NCBI RefSeq assembly: GCF_932526225.1
Contig: NC_064040.1
Location: 10,518,856-10,582,855, forward strand
Direction of reading: 5' to 3'
Source of the DNA: Nematostella vectensis
Lineage: Eukaryota; Cnidaria; Anthozoa; Actiniaria; Edwardsiidae
DNA: 64,000 nt
Below the pieces are notes generated by a model. That model made no database searches. It was not told the DNA's origin and saw only the letters and a list, made by a program, of their open reading frames with translations. The translations under genes and the position numbers were made by a program. Position 1 is the first letter of the stretch. Each line of letters starts with the position of its first letter. Shown one piece after another: positions 53,877 through 64,000 of the stretch.

Positions 53877-55808
53877 CTACTGCTTTGGGTTATTAAAGAG
53901 TTTTGCAATGTCAGCATCTGCCTTGGCTCTTTTTTCTGCAAGCTCACCAATCTTCGCAAAGACAGCTTTTTCAAGATCACTCATGGAAAGGGTTGCGATT
54001 TTCCCATGAAAACTCTCAGCTATTGAGTCAATCATTGCTTTTAAATCACTGGTTTTTACTAGACTCAAAACATCCTTAACTGGCTCCAGTGTTTCTTGAA
54101 GTGATTTTATTGCAATGATCTCTTGCATTTCCTTAGTGTGTTGCATAAAACTTGAATATGGGACATAAACTGTGGGTTCTTCTTCTTGCTGCATTATGGA
54201 CAGAAACTGTGTGGTGTCATGAATGAAATCTTTATCAAGGATATCCACATTTGTGCTTTTTCTTACAAATGCAATGAACTCTTCTTCTGGTGAGCTTTGT
54301 TGATCCAAGAGCCATTTCTTCACCAAGGTTCTTGCAAGAACAGACTGATAAGCATTGAAAGGAATCCTCTTTGCATTCTGTGTATCATCATCATCTTGTT
54401 CATTCTTGCCTGACCTTGAAATCATGTTGTTATACTTCCCAATGAAAAGATCATAGAGCGATCTTAACAGCTCCCTGATATCATCACTACTGATTCCCTT
54501 ATCTTGCATGGGCTTCAACAGCTTGCTCAGATCAAGACCCTGGTAAAAGAAACTTGAAAGCTGCACAAATGAGACAATACGCTTCAGGAAGCCCACTGTT
54601 CTTGAAACAATGTTTCTCCTAAGATCAGCTACCACAGAAGCTGCTTCAGCAAGTCTTGCTGGGTCTTCATCCTTGAAGAGATTGCTCTCTGGCATCATGT
54701 ACTGTGGAAGATGCCCTTGTTTCAGACACTCCTCAAGGCGATCCAGTAGATGCAGTAGACATTTGGCCGAGGTGCTCTCTCTCCAAAAAATCTCCTCCAT
54801 ATTTTCACATTCCCAAAAGAGCAGGTTTTTCAAATGGTACGAGCAGATAACATCAGGAAGGTAATGTTTCTTCAGCATTTTCATCAACACAATGAGGTAC
54901 CGCTGCAAAGGGGATATATTCTGTCCAAGTATATTCTCTGCTACTGAGAATGACAGCCTCCACTCTCTCTCGTCCATTTGATTTCCATCTTCTTTCCTTG
55001 CTCCTCCCTCTGTGGCTGCGATAGCACTTGATTGAGCTTCCGTTATCCCCGGGTGCTTTATATATTGTAAAGCATCCTCTGGTTGTGTTAAATGTTTTCC
55101 CCTACCCACGGGGGCAAGGTGACAGCCTTGCTCAAAAATCTCCTTCACAATTTCAGGAGATGGCCATCCATTTGGGCGCACACGCTCAAGCCACTCCATT
55201 GCTTGCTCAGGCCATGGTGTAGGATACTTAAAAACAGCTGCATAGTCCTCTTCATACCCTGGGAACCCATGTTTGTGAAGCTTCCGGACAGGACCATGAA
55301 TATCATTACTATCATGATCTGAGAGAAGTTTATCCTCATATGGGAGTGGGAGAATATAGGAATGACAAAGATATGTGGCATCCTTGTAGTGCGGTTTATC
55401 ATCTTTCCACTCTTGTGTTAGCAACAGCCTAGTATATCTTGGATCTTCAGGCAAGTGCTTCACAGTGAATATTGGAGCAGTTTTCCCTGACTCAGTTTTG
55501 AAAGTATTTTCAGTAATGCGCATGTGATCCAGATCTGGTTCCCAATAAGATTTCTTATCTAGGTTTTCAAGTAAGGAATCTTCTGAATCTGCAACAAAGC
55601 ATCGCGGAATGCAGAAACCTTCGACTCGGCTGCCAGCATCTAGATTATTTGACAAAAAAAAGCATTCTGGGTCAGAGTGCCTTGCATTGGAGTATGCCAA
55701 CCACCAATACCAGTCCCCGAACACCCATTCCATGGGGAAAAGGCAGTTGAGTAATTCAGAGAAAGGTTCAATCCATACTTCAGATCTTTCATCAAAGGTA
55801 TTATCCAT
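53877..55808 (-). CDS. Mab-21 domain protein, cGAS-like nucleotidyltransferase candidate (643 aa in this exon)
   Basis: The N-terminal part has the nucleotidyltransferase hallmarks: G59-S60 in AGSRVEGF, followed by E90-P-D92-L-D94-H-M, which fits the acidic metal-binding pair. The Mab-21 helical domain follows (about 290-415): WRLSFSVAENIL, LQRYLIVLMKMLKK, SYHLKNLLFWECE and LLHLLDRLEECLKQGHLPQY. The C-terminal ~220 aa are helical without a recognised domain. I chose the ATG at 55,808. A strong acceptor (poly-T then CTTACAAG) lies directly before it on the minus strand, so at least one upstream exon, perhaps 5' UTR or extra N-terminal coding, probably exists. Cnidarians carry many cGAS-like receptors, but a developmental Mab-21-type role without catalysis is equally possible; the sequence alone does not decide. 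Confidence 0.78.
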   Translation of the reverse strand: MDNTFDERSEVWIEPFSELLNCLFPMEWVFGDWYWWLAYSNARHSDPECFFLSNNLDAGSRVEGFCIPRCFVADSEDSLLENLDKKSYWEPDLDHMRITENTFKTESGKTAPIFTVKHLPEDPRYTRLLLTQEWKDDKPHYKDATYLCHSYILPLPYEDKLLSDHDSNDIHGPVRKLHKHGFPGYEEDYAAVFKYPTPWPEQAMEWLERVRPNGWPSPEIVKEIFEQGCHLAPVGRGKHLTQPEDALQYIKHPGITEAQSSAIAATEGGARKEDGNQMDEREWRLSFSVAENILGQNISPLQRYLIVLMKMLKKHYLPDVICSYHLKNLLFWECENMEEIFWRESTSAKCLLHLLDRLEECLKQGHLPQYMMPESNLFKDEDPARLAEAASVVADLRRNIVSRTVGFLKRIVSFVQLSSFFYQGLDLSKLLKPMQDKGISSDDIRELLRSLYDLFIGKYNNMISRSGKNEQDDDDTQNAKRIPFNAYQSVLARTLVKKWLLDQQSSPEEEFIAFVRKSTNVDILDKDFIHDTTQFLSIMQQEEEPTVYVPYSSFMQHTKEMQEIIAIKSLQETLEPVKDVLSLVKTSDLKAMIDSIAESFHGKIATLSMSDLEKAVFAKIGELAEKRAKADADIAKLFNNPKQ

Positions 55809-56043
55809 TCTTGTAAGAAAAAAAAACACAATCTTAGGAAACAATAAATTGTGGAGTAAAATGGGTGAAATGGATGCCAAGATTGTTTGATTGTTTCATT
55901 GAATGATTGTTCCATAGTATGATATATAGCTAAATGTGTGCTGATACACTCTTTTTTATATAAGAAGTAAAGTGGGTGAAATTGCTGCCAAGATTGGTTC
56001 ATTGATTGATTGTTCCGTAGTATGATATAATGTAGCTGATAAA

Positions 56044-56394
56044 CAGGCCCGTACCCAGGGGGGGGGGGTGCAGGGGGTACAAACGCACCCCCCACAATGG
56101 CCTAAGGTCCGCTCTCGGTTCTCAATAGACATGCTATTTGTAGACAAAACTATAAAGCATAAGCCAGATCACTCTGGCATGTAGTCAAATCTGACAATAA
56201 ACGTCCCGTGGAGATACTGCAAAGGCATAAAAAATATAAAAAAAATTCCTTTTTGTTTTTTTGGGGTTGTCAGATTTTTATTAGAGAACTCATTCCATCC
56301 CCCCCCCCCCCCCCTTTCCGCAGCCACAGAAAGATTAGGCCCACTTTTTTTTCGGATTTCGCACACCCCAAGAAAAATCCTGGGTACTGGCCTG
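56044..56394. mobile_element. MITE with CAGGCCCGTACCCAGG termini, 5-bp target duplication ATAAA
   Basis: Left end CAGGCCCGTACCCAGG and right end CCTGGGTACTGGCCTG. ATAAA directly precedes and follows. Internal sequence matches 24,463-24,801, including GGAGATACTGCAAAGGCATA. Confidence 0.8.
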
Positions 56395-57369
56395 ATAAAC
56401 TCTTTTTTTATAAGAACCTTTTTATAAGAACTCCAGCCTGAGATTTCATAAAATTTTAAGAACATGCTAAGAACATGCTGAGGCTCAGGTAGCAGAAAAA
56501 AAATATTTTTTAGTCCTGATGGGTTCTAAAATGCAGAATCAAGTTGTGCTCATAGTTATAACATTATTATTGCTATTGATCATTAGTGTTATTCTCTTCC
56601 TAGTAATACATTGAATATTATATTCTTATATACACTAAAATTTAAGAACATCGTTAAGAACATATATTTAGCCTAAAAATGTCCCAAAAATAAGAACGAC
56701 CCAGCCTCAACTGAAAATAAGACGTTCTTATTAAAAAAGAGTGTATTTAAACAATGCACTGCCTTGATACTGTAAAACTGATAAATTATCAAATTGGTCT
56801 AAATCACTGAGTTACCCACTTGAATCAAGCCAAATACCGTCCACAAGATAGCTCTGAGACTATTTTCCTGCTAACACTACATCGTTTTATCACAATTTAC
56901 CCCTTGTGCCCCTAAACAACCATCATTCAAAACCTACAAAGCAAATTTGCGTGTCTAAGTCACTGATGAAGACTGCTGGTTTCGGTCGAAAAGTCAAATT
57001 TCTATGTAAGATCAAAATTCCAGAATTAGACTTATATTCCGTTTATAAATTTGCGTGTTTTTCTACATCTACGCCCACAACTACTCAACAAGAAGTAAAG
57101 AAAGAGAGGGCCAGAGCGAGATACAACAACTTCTTGACAGCTTTTATCGAAAAATCAATTAAAAATCAAGATATATCAGCGGATGCACAATTAATTTATA
57201 CCTTAAATGCTTGCGTAAATTCGTCTTTTTCTGTTGTGTTTGCTTGCGCTTGTCACAATTTGTAACACTTTCGTTTCGTGGAAACAACAAGGAAACTATT
57301 GGATGTGAAGGACGAGAGGGACTGGGTTACCTGGGCGAGGGGGCTGAGACGCTATGTACCCGGGCGTAA

Positions 57370-57690
57370 GAATTGATAATTGGCATCATTTTATTTTAAT
57401 TGATATCAATTTACTAAATTATTATCAATTTATATTTAAAAATTGATAAATATTCATAATCAAAATTCGGCTCAGTCTAAATGATAAAAATTGATATTAT
57501 TTGATAGAAATTGATACCATAATTTAATTGATGATAATTGATAAGCTGGAATGCGCCGAAAAAATTGATAAAAAATTATATCAATTGATAACGGGAAAAT
57601 TTCGAGTGAGTATCAATTATCAAATGTTATCAATCGCTAATAATAATTAAAAAAACATTTAGCAAATTGATATCAATTTTTATTAAATTT
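57370..57690. repeat. AT-rich patch of TTGATA/TATCAA motifs
   Basis: The interval is packed with AATTGATA, ATTGATATCAATT and TATCAATT elements in both orientations, about twenty in 320 bp, without a fixed period. It is a low-complexity, locally palindromic tract. Confidence 0.75.
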
Positions 57691-58815
57691 ATTTTACCGG
57701 GGAAAAAAGGATGTTTGAGGGGTCATTATCCTTTTTTCTTTTTTTTTTTTAAATGGTCATTTATGCTTGAATCTTGTTTAAAAAATTTTATTCCAGTATT
57801 CTTCAATGTGTGATTTTCATTATTTCAAATAAAAGCAGAAAAAAAATATGGTTTTCATAGAAGGAAAGACGGCAACATGACGCAAGACCTTTGGTAAAAA
57901 AAAACTCTGACTTTGTTATTTAATTAGAGTTAAGGAACCTTTAATGATCTGTTGACATACGCCTCGAACAAGCAACCAGTAAAAAACCGGTGGTCATACG
58001 TGACCATACAAGTGGCGAGTTCCCGTTTGACATCTGGCAGCTAGAAAAGTGCAAAAACCGACGAGGATTGACAAAAAGGGAAATACACCAACGCACCGAA
58101 GACGTCGATAATCTGTAATTGGCTAATGGACCGTTTGGAGAACTATAAATCAAATTTATTTTTGTTGCAAACAAAGCAGCGTCAACCAGTACATGTGGTC
58201 GAGCAGGTAAAGGAAAGCGTCCAGTTCCGTGAAAATACAAATAGAAGAACCAAATGGACATATACTAAAAAGATTTTCGTTTGCTTCTTTGCTTCTCTAT
58301 TGTTTCTCTCGCTGATTTTTAATGAATTCTATTGGATTTGAGTTTATCAGCTTAGTGTACTCTAAATGCTGGACTTAATCGAGTGGCTATTAATAACGAG
58401 AAATACTCCACGAAATGCATATTAGAACTCCGCTAATTCGAACTTGGTTGCTGTAGCTCCCTGTTAACTCTTTAAACTATTTTTCTTTATTTCCCTTGCC
58501 TCACTTTACCTTATCAATTGTCGTTATTTCGATTTTTCTCAATGCCTATCCACGTTATCGACTGATATTTGTCCTGTGAAAATATGCACGTGATCCGTAT
58601 TGACCAATGAGCGCGCGTGAAAATTTATCACTGGGATATAATTAGTAAATTAAACCATTTTACAAGGAATTACAAAAGGAAATGGCCTCTGCTCCCTCCC
58701 CCGAATAACTGAGCGAACCACAAACCCTACAAAATGTCTAGCCACGGTCACGCTTGCCATCTTTTTTCTAGATATTCTGAGGGGACATTGAGAATACTTA
58801 ATACACAGGTAACCA

Positions 58816-60990
58816 ATGGGAACCCAGTCAGCATGGCGGTCGCACATTATCAGCCAATCACAAAGACACTGTGGGTTTATTGTTCTTCTGTGTACGATAC
58901 TCTACGTCTACATAGTATACAGTTATGTTAGTCACCAGGCAAAGACCGCGTCCGAGTTCCCGCGCTACCCGATATTCCCCTTCGCAGTAGAAGAACTCTC
59001 GCTGTTTGCAGACTTTATGACGTCATGGTGTGCTCAAACTCGTGCTAAAATAGACTGGATACGAGCCCAGGAGCCCTGTGTTAATGAAATGGCGTGGAGA
59101 CCTGGTTGGAATTCTTTGACGCAGCGCAATAGAACAGATGTCAAAAAGAGCTACTTGGCTTTGTATGATTTACGGCCCGCTGGAGAGTTTAGCAGATTGG
59201 CTATACAGACGGTCGATATAGACGGTGTGAGGAAATTATTTGGCGGTGATTCATGGAGAGTGAACATCCGTGGCCCGTCTTCTGTGTCGCCTTTGGTATT
59301 AGACCACCTTAATGGGACGTATGAGATACTTTTCCTGGTCAAACTTCCTGGTATTTACACAGTACAGGCTGTCCTGGAATACACCTTGTGTGATGGGTAT
59401 AAGGACCCGCCTATAGATTGGTTTATAAAAGGTAAGATCCTCCTTCTAGAGACTGCCTAGCTTGAAGGGTTGCCCTGAGAGTCCTAGCCCGCATTGCTTT
59501 GGGTATCAATTACATGAGCAAAAAAACAAATGCACCGGTTAGAAAAAATGTACCATTGTTATATATATATACCATTGTTATATGTACCATTGTTATATAT
59601 ATATATACGCCCCTAAACTTCCACTTGGATTTACTTATACAACCATGATGCAACAACGGGCTACGAAAAATTTATTCTATTACCACAAGTTAAAAATCTA
59701 AGTTTTAGTCACGTGATACCTTTGATCCCTTGGATTCATGTAACTCCACCCTCCCCCCCCCCTCCCCTATTTCAAAAGGTGTTCACCTTGTCACAATTTC
59801 CGTATATATATATTCAATACATAACGTTAGAAAATATCTTTCTTCTCAATGTGGTCTTGCCTTTCAAGGTAATGCACAAGGGAAGTACCAGCCTTTGGAC
59901 GCGCTGCCTGGGTACGAGAAACCGTTCCTACTCCTCCCCCTGTGGGGATCCAAACCGTTCAAGATCAAGATTCCGCCCGTCGGACGCGGGAAACCTCTTA
60001 TCGACAGTGAGTGCCTGGAAAGCCCTTGGATGTTCAGAAAAACAGCAAATCCTTTTTTTTTTTTAATAATAAGTAAACTTTAAAAGCACACTAGCATACA
60101 CCTTGGGACCAGTCGGTCCAAGACGGGACGCTAGCACAGTGTATTACCCGTGCAGATGGTATATAGGTGCTATTTATGCTAGCGGCAGAACCGGGGGCAA
60201 TGCTTCCCTAATTGTTGCATGAGGGGGGGGGGGGGGGATAAAGGCTGTGCCCACAAAACGACTGAGGGGTCGTAGCGTGGTAGAACCAAGAATATATCTT
60301 GTTTAGGACATTTTCTTAGTCGACGTCGTTTCGCGCTTTTCCCTAGTTCCATTTTAAATCACTTGAAAATAATGCCTCATTCAATCAAACTAAACATTCA
60401 AACAACCCTAGAAGATGATGCTGTATAGCCAGCAGGTTTAGTTTCAGCCACTTTGTTGTCATTCGTCTGAACTGGAAGCGTTTTTTTTTCCTTATTCAAA
60501 TAGAAAACGTCCTTGGTAAGAAACAAATAATTTGGTAGTTTAGGGGGGAGGGGGATCTTCAGCCCTTGTTCCGTTCTTAAAAGTGCGCTTGGTTTGTTTT
60601 AAGGTATCCCCCATCCCCTTCCCCTTTTCCCAAATATCTTTTGTGAATCAGGGAAAGCGCAATGTCTTATGGGACCGTTCATCATGCAAACTTTTTATTG
60701 CTTAAAGAAATTTTCCCTAGGGCACAAAACGTAATTTATGTTGGCTTCTCGTTTGTTCTAGAGCTTGGATATCATTTCCAATTCCTTAACCACGTCTGCA
60801 GTATCAAGTGTCGGTTTCTTTGGGAAGGGGAGGGTGCCTGGATGAGGCTCAAGTGGCAGCCCTACACTAATGGTGAGTTGGCCCTGATAGAACAATGAAT
60901 CACCATAAGCAGCAATAGCAACATCATAACCACCACCAATACCGCCGTCATCATCATCATCATCGTCATCATCATCATCATCATCATCAA

Positions 60991-61024
<34 letters not shown>

Positions 61025-61064
61025 GTCATCATCATCATCATCAACATCATCATCATCATCATCG

Positions 61065-61100
<36 letters not shown>

Positions 61101-63002
61101 ACACCACCGTCGCCATCATTATCAGCAGCAGCGAGACCACCACCACAATAACCGTCATCATCATCATTATAATTATCATCATCATCATCATCGTAATAAT
61201 CATCATCATAATTATCAACATACTTGGTTGTCATTACAGGTGTCCTGGAGCGACAGCGTCAAGACTTTGATGCGAGCAAAGGCACACTATGGATCTATGG
61301 TGACTCTGTGGGGGATTTCTTCCACCGGTCCATCTTACGTCACCCATTGTGCACTAAACTCTTCAAGCACTGTAACCGTACATATAACTGGGTCTACAAC
61401 CTCCCAGGAGCCAATCAGACAATCGGGAAAATCCTCAACGATAACCTCGACTTTAGCATCGATCGAATTCTCCACGAGATAAGCCTGGTGTTGAACTCGA
61501 CTCAAATGCGGGATAACCCCCACAGCGTACTCGTCCTTAACCTCGGTCTGCACTACGTGCAGAACATCAACTTCACCAAATACCAGGAGATGATTGACAG
61601 AGTCATAGGGTTACTCAGGGGGGAGGAGACGGGAGAGGTAGGGGAGGTGGGGAGGGGTTTCCGTGGTCAGGTGGTATGGAAGACGACGACTGCGATCAAC
61701 AGGGAGAGGTATGGTGACCCCCGTAAAGGAGCCATCCACGCTAAAGTCATCCGCTTCCTGACCTATCAGGTGAGGCCAACGACTCTGCAGGCGCATACAA
61801 AGGGAGTGCGCAGGGTGCGCGCGGCCATCCCCTCCCCCTCTCTTTGGCGGCAAAAACGTGGGTCATTTCTTATTGAGGAATCTTCAAATACTATGATTTT
61901 TCCATATGATACCTATGACTGCGCACCATTTCCCCTGCGCATCCCCCCCTCTCTCTTTGGCGGCCAAAACGTGGGCCATTTCTTGTTAAGGAATCTTGAA
62001 ATACTATGCTTTTTCCATATGATACCTATGACTGCACACCCCCCCCCCCCCCACCTCAATCCTTGGTACGCGCCTGTCACTTAAATGTAAAGACCTTTTT
62101 ATAAGAATTGTTAGACTTCTTTTTCCCTATTAAGAACAATTCCTAGTCCCATTCGTATTACCCCGCGGTAAGAAAATGATATTTTAATGTTTATTAACAA
62201 CGATAAAAGGGAAATTCAAATTCTAATCTTACGGCGGTGACCAGACCACATTTCGTTTTGCTCTGCTCATTATATTATCCTACAATCGCATGTCATAATT
62301 GGACACCCTGTGATACAGGAAGCCATCCGTTGTTATTATTCCCAGAGGCGTGTCCAGATAAAATGTATAGTGTGAGGTCCAGCCGCAGTAATTCACTGAC
62401 CTCAGAATTGCTTGAAAATGGCAATTAATTTTCTCGCATTCTGAGCCATTCCTGAGCCCCGATAAATAGAGACCCATCTAGATCCAAGCTTTCTCTTTTC
62501 AAATACAGAAAAAATCATAACTTGATCACCTTAACAATTCAAGAAGTCAACTCAATCTATTATTCGTCGGGTACCCACGTCTGCAATGAGTAATGTGGGG
62601 GTAGGATCCCTTGGCCCCCCTCCCCCCCCCCACCTCCTTCCCACCCCACCCCTCTGGACACGCACTTGCTATCTATTGTTATCGTCTGGTATCTTCTCTT
62701 TTTTTACAAGCTCGCTAGAAACAATGGATCTAGAACTCAGTCTCATCGACATCAGTCACTCGAGCCCTTAGGTAAATCTTAATACAAAAATATGTTATTT
62801 TTCACCTCAGAGAGTTCTTCTGTACAATGCCTATGCCACAAACGCCATGTGCAACGCCGGTATCGACATACTTGATGTCTTCCCGATGAGCAATGCGCAC
62901 CCAAACGGCACAGGCCTCCCACACAAGCGGTTTGACGCAGTGCACTACCCAGCTGGTACCTTTACACGTGCCTCTGACGTACTCTACAAATATTTTAGTT
63001 AG
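58816..63002 (+). CDS. NXPE-family (neurexophilin and PC-esterase) type II membrane protein, 5 exons, 528 aa
   Basis: Exons: 58816-59431, 59869-60006, 60762-60872, 61240-61769, 62811-63002 (TAG). All junctions keep frame. A signal anchor lies near the N-terminus (about 25-42, FIVLLCTILYVYIVYSYV). An Ig-like neurexophilin region follows (DHLNGTYEILFLVKLPGIYT, CDGYKDPPIDWFIKG). The PC-esterase domain has the nucleophile motif IYGDSVG at the start of exon 4 and DAVHYPAG (D-x2-H) in exon 5, so the Ser/Asp/His triad is complete. The family is predicted to act on modified glycans or glycoproteins in the secretory route; the substrate is unknown. Length matches NXPE1-4 (~550 aa). Introns hold a retrozyme fragment (intron 2), an (ATC)n tract (intron 3) and a MITE (intron 4). 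Confidence 0.88.
60071..60155 (-). mobile_element. Isolated retrozyme fragment, homologous to unit positions ~14-100 of the 8.3-9.4 kb array
   Basis: Read on the minus strand it begins CTGCACGGGTAATACACTGT, then GCTAGCGTCCCGTCTTGG, and ends GCTTTTAAAGTTTAC. The array has the same sequence with a handful of differences. The fragment starts just after the ribozyme cleavage region and ends where the array's tail ends. It has no hammerhead core. It lies in NXPE intron 2. Confidence 0.82.
60945..61222 (+). repeat. (ATC)n microsatellite, about 275 bp
   Basis: Long ATC/CATCAT trinucleotide repeat with ATC>ACC and GTC interruptions. It lies in NXPE intron 3, ending about 20 bp before the exon 4 acceptor. 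Read on the minus strand it gives poly-Asp or poly-Met frames that are not genes. Confidence 0.95.
61788..62076. mobile_element. MITE with CAGGCGC termini and internal tandem duplication
   Basis: Ends CAGGCGCATACAAAGG and CCTTGGTACGCGCCTG are inverted repeats with two mismatches. Inside, a ~95-bp block (CTCTTTGGCGGC to CCTATGACTGC) occurs twice, at about 61,840-61,924 and 61,953-62,036. No obvious target duplication. It lies in NXPE intron 4, starting about 18 bp after the exon 4 donor. Confidence 0.65.
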
Positions 63003-64000
63003 ATCATTGGATGATAAAACCTTTAAAGGCCACATAAAACAAATCGTTCGTTTCTGGTTAAGATGCCTCGGGACATGTTGGCAGGCAGGCGTTTTTTTCA
63101 TTTCTATTATCCTCTAATCAGCTAATCCCAAAATTAGGCTTTTCACGTGGAGAGAAATTATTCCTTCTATCATTGTCACTATTGTGACACTTTTTGATGC
63201 AGCGGTGAAAGGGTTTCCCGAACACAACTCTCAATGTATGGCGTGATTGGATGTCTTTCGCCTTTTCTAATTGTCGAAACTCGCATGAGTCTAGAGGTTT
63301 TACAGGGAAAAGTTGCACGCAGCACAAATTCTGGACGCGGGCAGCGACCAGAAACGCATTTTTTATGTGCTTAATAGCAATGTCTGTAAAATATAACAAT
63401 GGGAATTTCTATGTGCCCGAGAATGTTAAGAAAGACTGGGAAGACGTTGTTTAGATAAGTAAAGAAGTACAAAGGACGCTAAAACTTTTTAAAAGCTTGT
63501 GTGTGCTCTCTCTTTCGGCCGCGAGAATCGCGTTGGAATGAACTTTTTAGACCGATAGCGACCGTCAACTTCAATATAGCTCGTTTTCCATAAAGTTGAT
63601 CCTGTCTGTCCCTCTACGCACGATATTTTGTTGCCAATTGTGTGTTTTCTACAATAAATTACAAAATAAAAGACTGAAAAAAAAGATGATGCAAAGCGTA
63701 CCTTTTTCATCTATGGTCTCTTCTCGCTTTACTTGCGCGTCGGCTATACACACACACACACATCTTTCGCATTGTCCAAACGCTGCAGTCCCAGCGTTTT
63801 GTAACTTGCAATCGTCGTCGCGTTTTCATGTAATCGCTTTTTTGAAAACGTTAATCTCTTTATCATGACTCAATATTGCCCTCAAATAATCAATCCTGGC
63901 GCTTTTAATATCAGTTTATTGGTTTAATATTAGTTGGGTTAATATTAGTTTATTGGTTTAATATTAGTTGGGTTAATATCAGTTTATTGGGTACTGTGCC
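63003..64000. other. Right-edge spacer, no gene seen
   Basis: Short open frames are present but none has a recognisable domain. A (CA)n tract lies near 63,750 and a 34-bp tandem repeat lies at the edge. Confidence 0.45.
63907..63993 (+). repeat. 34-bp tandem repeat at the window edge
   Basis: Units read TAATATCAGTTTATTGGTTT plus AATATTAGTTGGGT, about 2.6 copies, each unit built of two ~17-bp halves. Confidence 0.88.

Larger units (their letters stand above)
55809..58815. other. Spacer between the Mab-21 gene and the NXPE gene
   Basis: Holds a MITE (56,044-56,394), an AT-rich TTGATA-repeat patch (57,370-57,690) and unassigned sequence. The Mab-21 gene's upstream exon and promoter, and the NXPE promoter, are probably here. 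A 71-codon frame at 58,126-58,341 ends in a hydrophobic segment; it is not supported by homology I can recognise. Confidence 0.45.

Noticed and set aside
58126-58341. 71-codon frame ending in a hydrophobic helix, upstream of NXPE
   Set aside because: It resembles a signal anchor but has no homology I recognise and is separate from the NXPE start, which has its own signal anchor.
60758-61234. Poly-Asp and poly-Met open frames on the minus strand
   Set aside because: Both are translations of the (ATC)n microsatellite and run antisense to an NXPE exon and intron.

Overview
Eukaryotic (animal) genomic DNA. Intron-rich genes with GT-AG introns, long runs of C or G, many small inverted-repeat transposons, and a mix of bilaterian-type genes with a CRT-like transporter and an NXPE esterase all suggest a cnidarian, most likely a sea anemone such as Nematostella vectensis. 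The species is an inference from gene style and was not tested by a search. I rebuilt eleven protein genes exon by exon; except at one BIRC6 junction, reading frames join correctly across the proposed splice sites.

Layout, left to right: the 5' end of BIRC6 (minus, running off the left edge); a single-exon ParB-like/C2H2 zinc finger gene (plus); a six-exon CRT-like multi-pass transporter (plus), whose last intron carries a tandem array with three hammerhead ribozymes; a repeat-rich spacer; RBKS ribokinase (minus, eight exons); a gene-poor spacer; MRPL33 (minus) head to head with MLH3 (plus, about ten exons); MRPS5 (minus, nine exons) with an intronless RING-finger gene nested in its last intron; COX16 (plus) head to head with MRPS5; a Mab-21/cGAS-like nucleotidyltransferase-fold gene (minus); and an NXPE-family PC-esterase gene (plus).

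Three genes serve mitochondria (MRPL33, MRPS5, COX16), two of them sharing one short divergent promoter region. MLH3 and BIRC6 act in DNA repair/meiosis and in ubiquitin-dependent apoptosis control, and RBKS in ribose metabolism. I see no operon-like logic. The gene set does recall human 2p23-p22 (MRPL33, RBKS, BIRC6) and 14q24 (MLH3, COX16), which looks like retained ancestral linkage.

The most unusual element is the 355-bp-period array at 8,299-9,440. Each unit holds a type I hammerhead ribozyme with a minimal stem III, the hallmark of animal retrozymes (small non-coding retroelements that make circular RNAs). It has a perfect 12-bp target duplication, and an isolated fragment of the same family lies about 50 kb away in an NXPE intron. 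Other notable structures are a minisatellite in MLH3 that multiplies a real 3' splice site, a pair of 1-kb TTAA-ended elements one of which shows a template-switch hairpin, and a MITE family with matching 5-bp target duplications.
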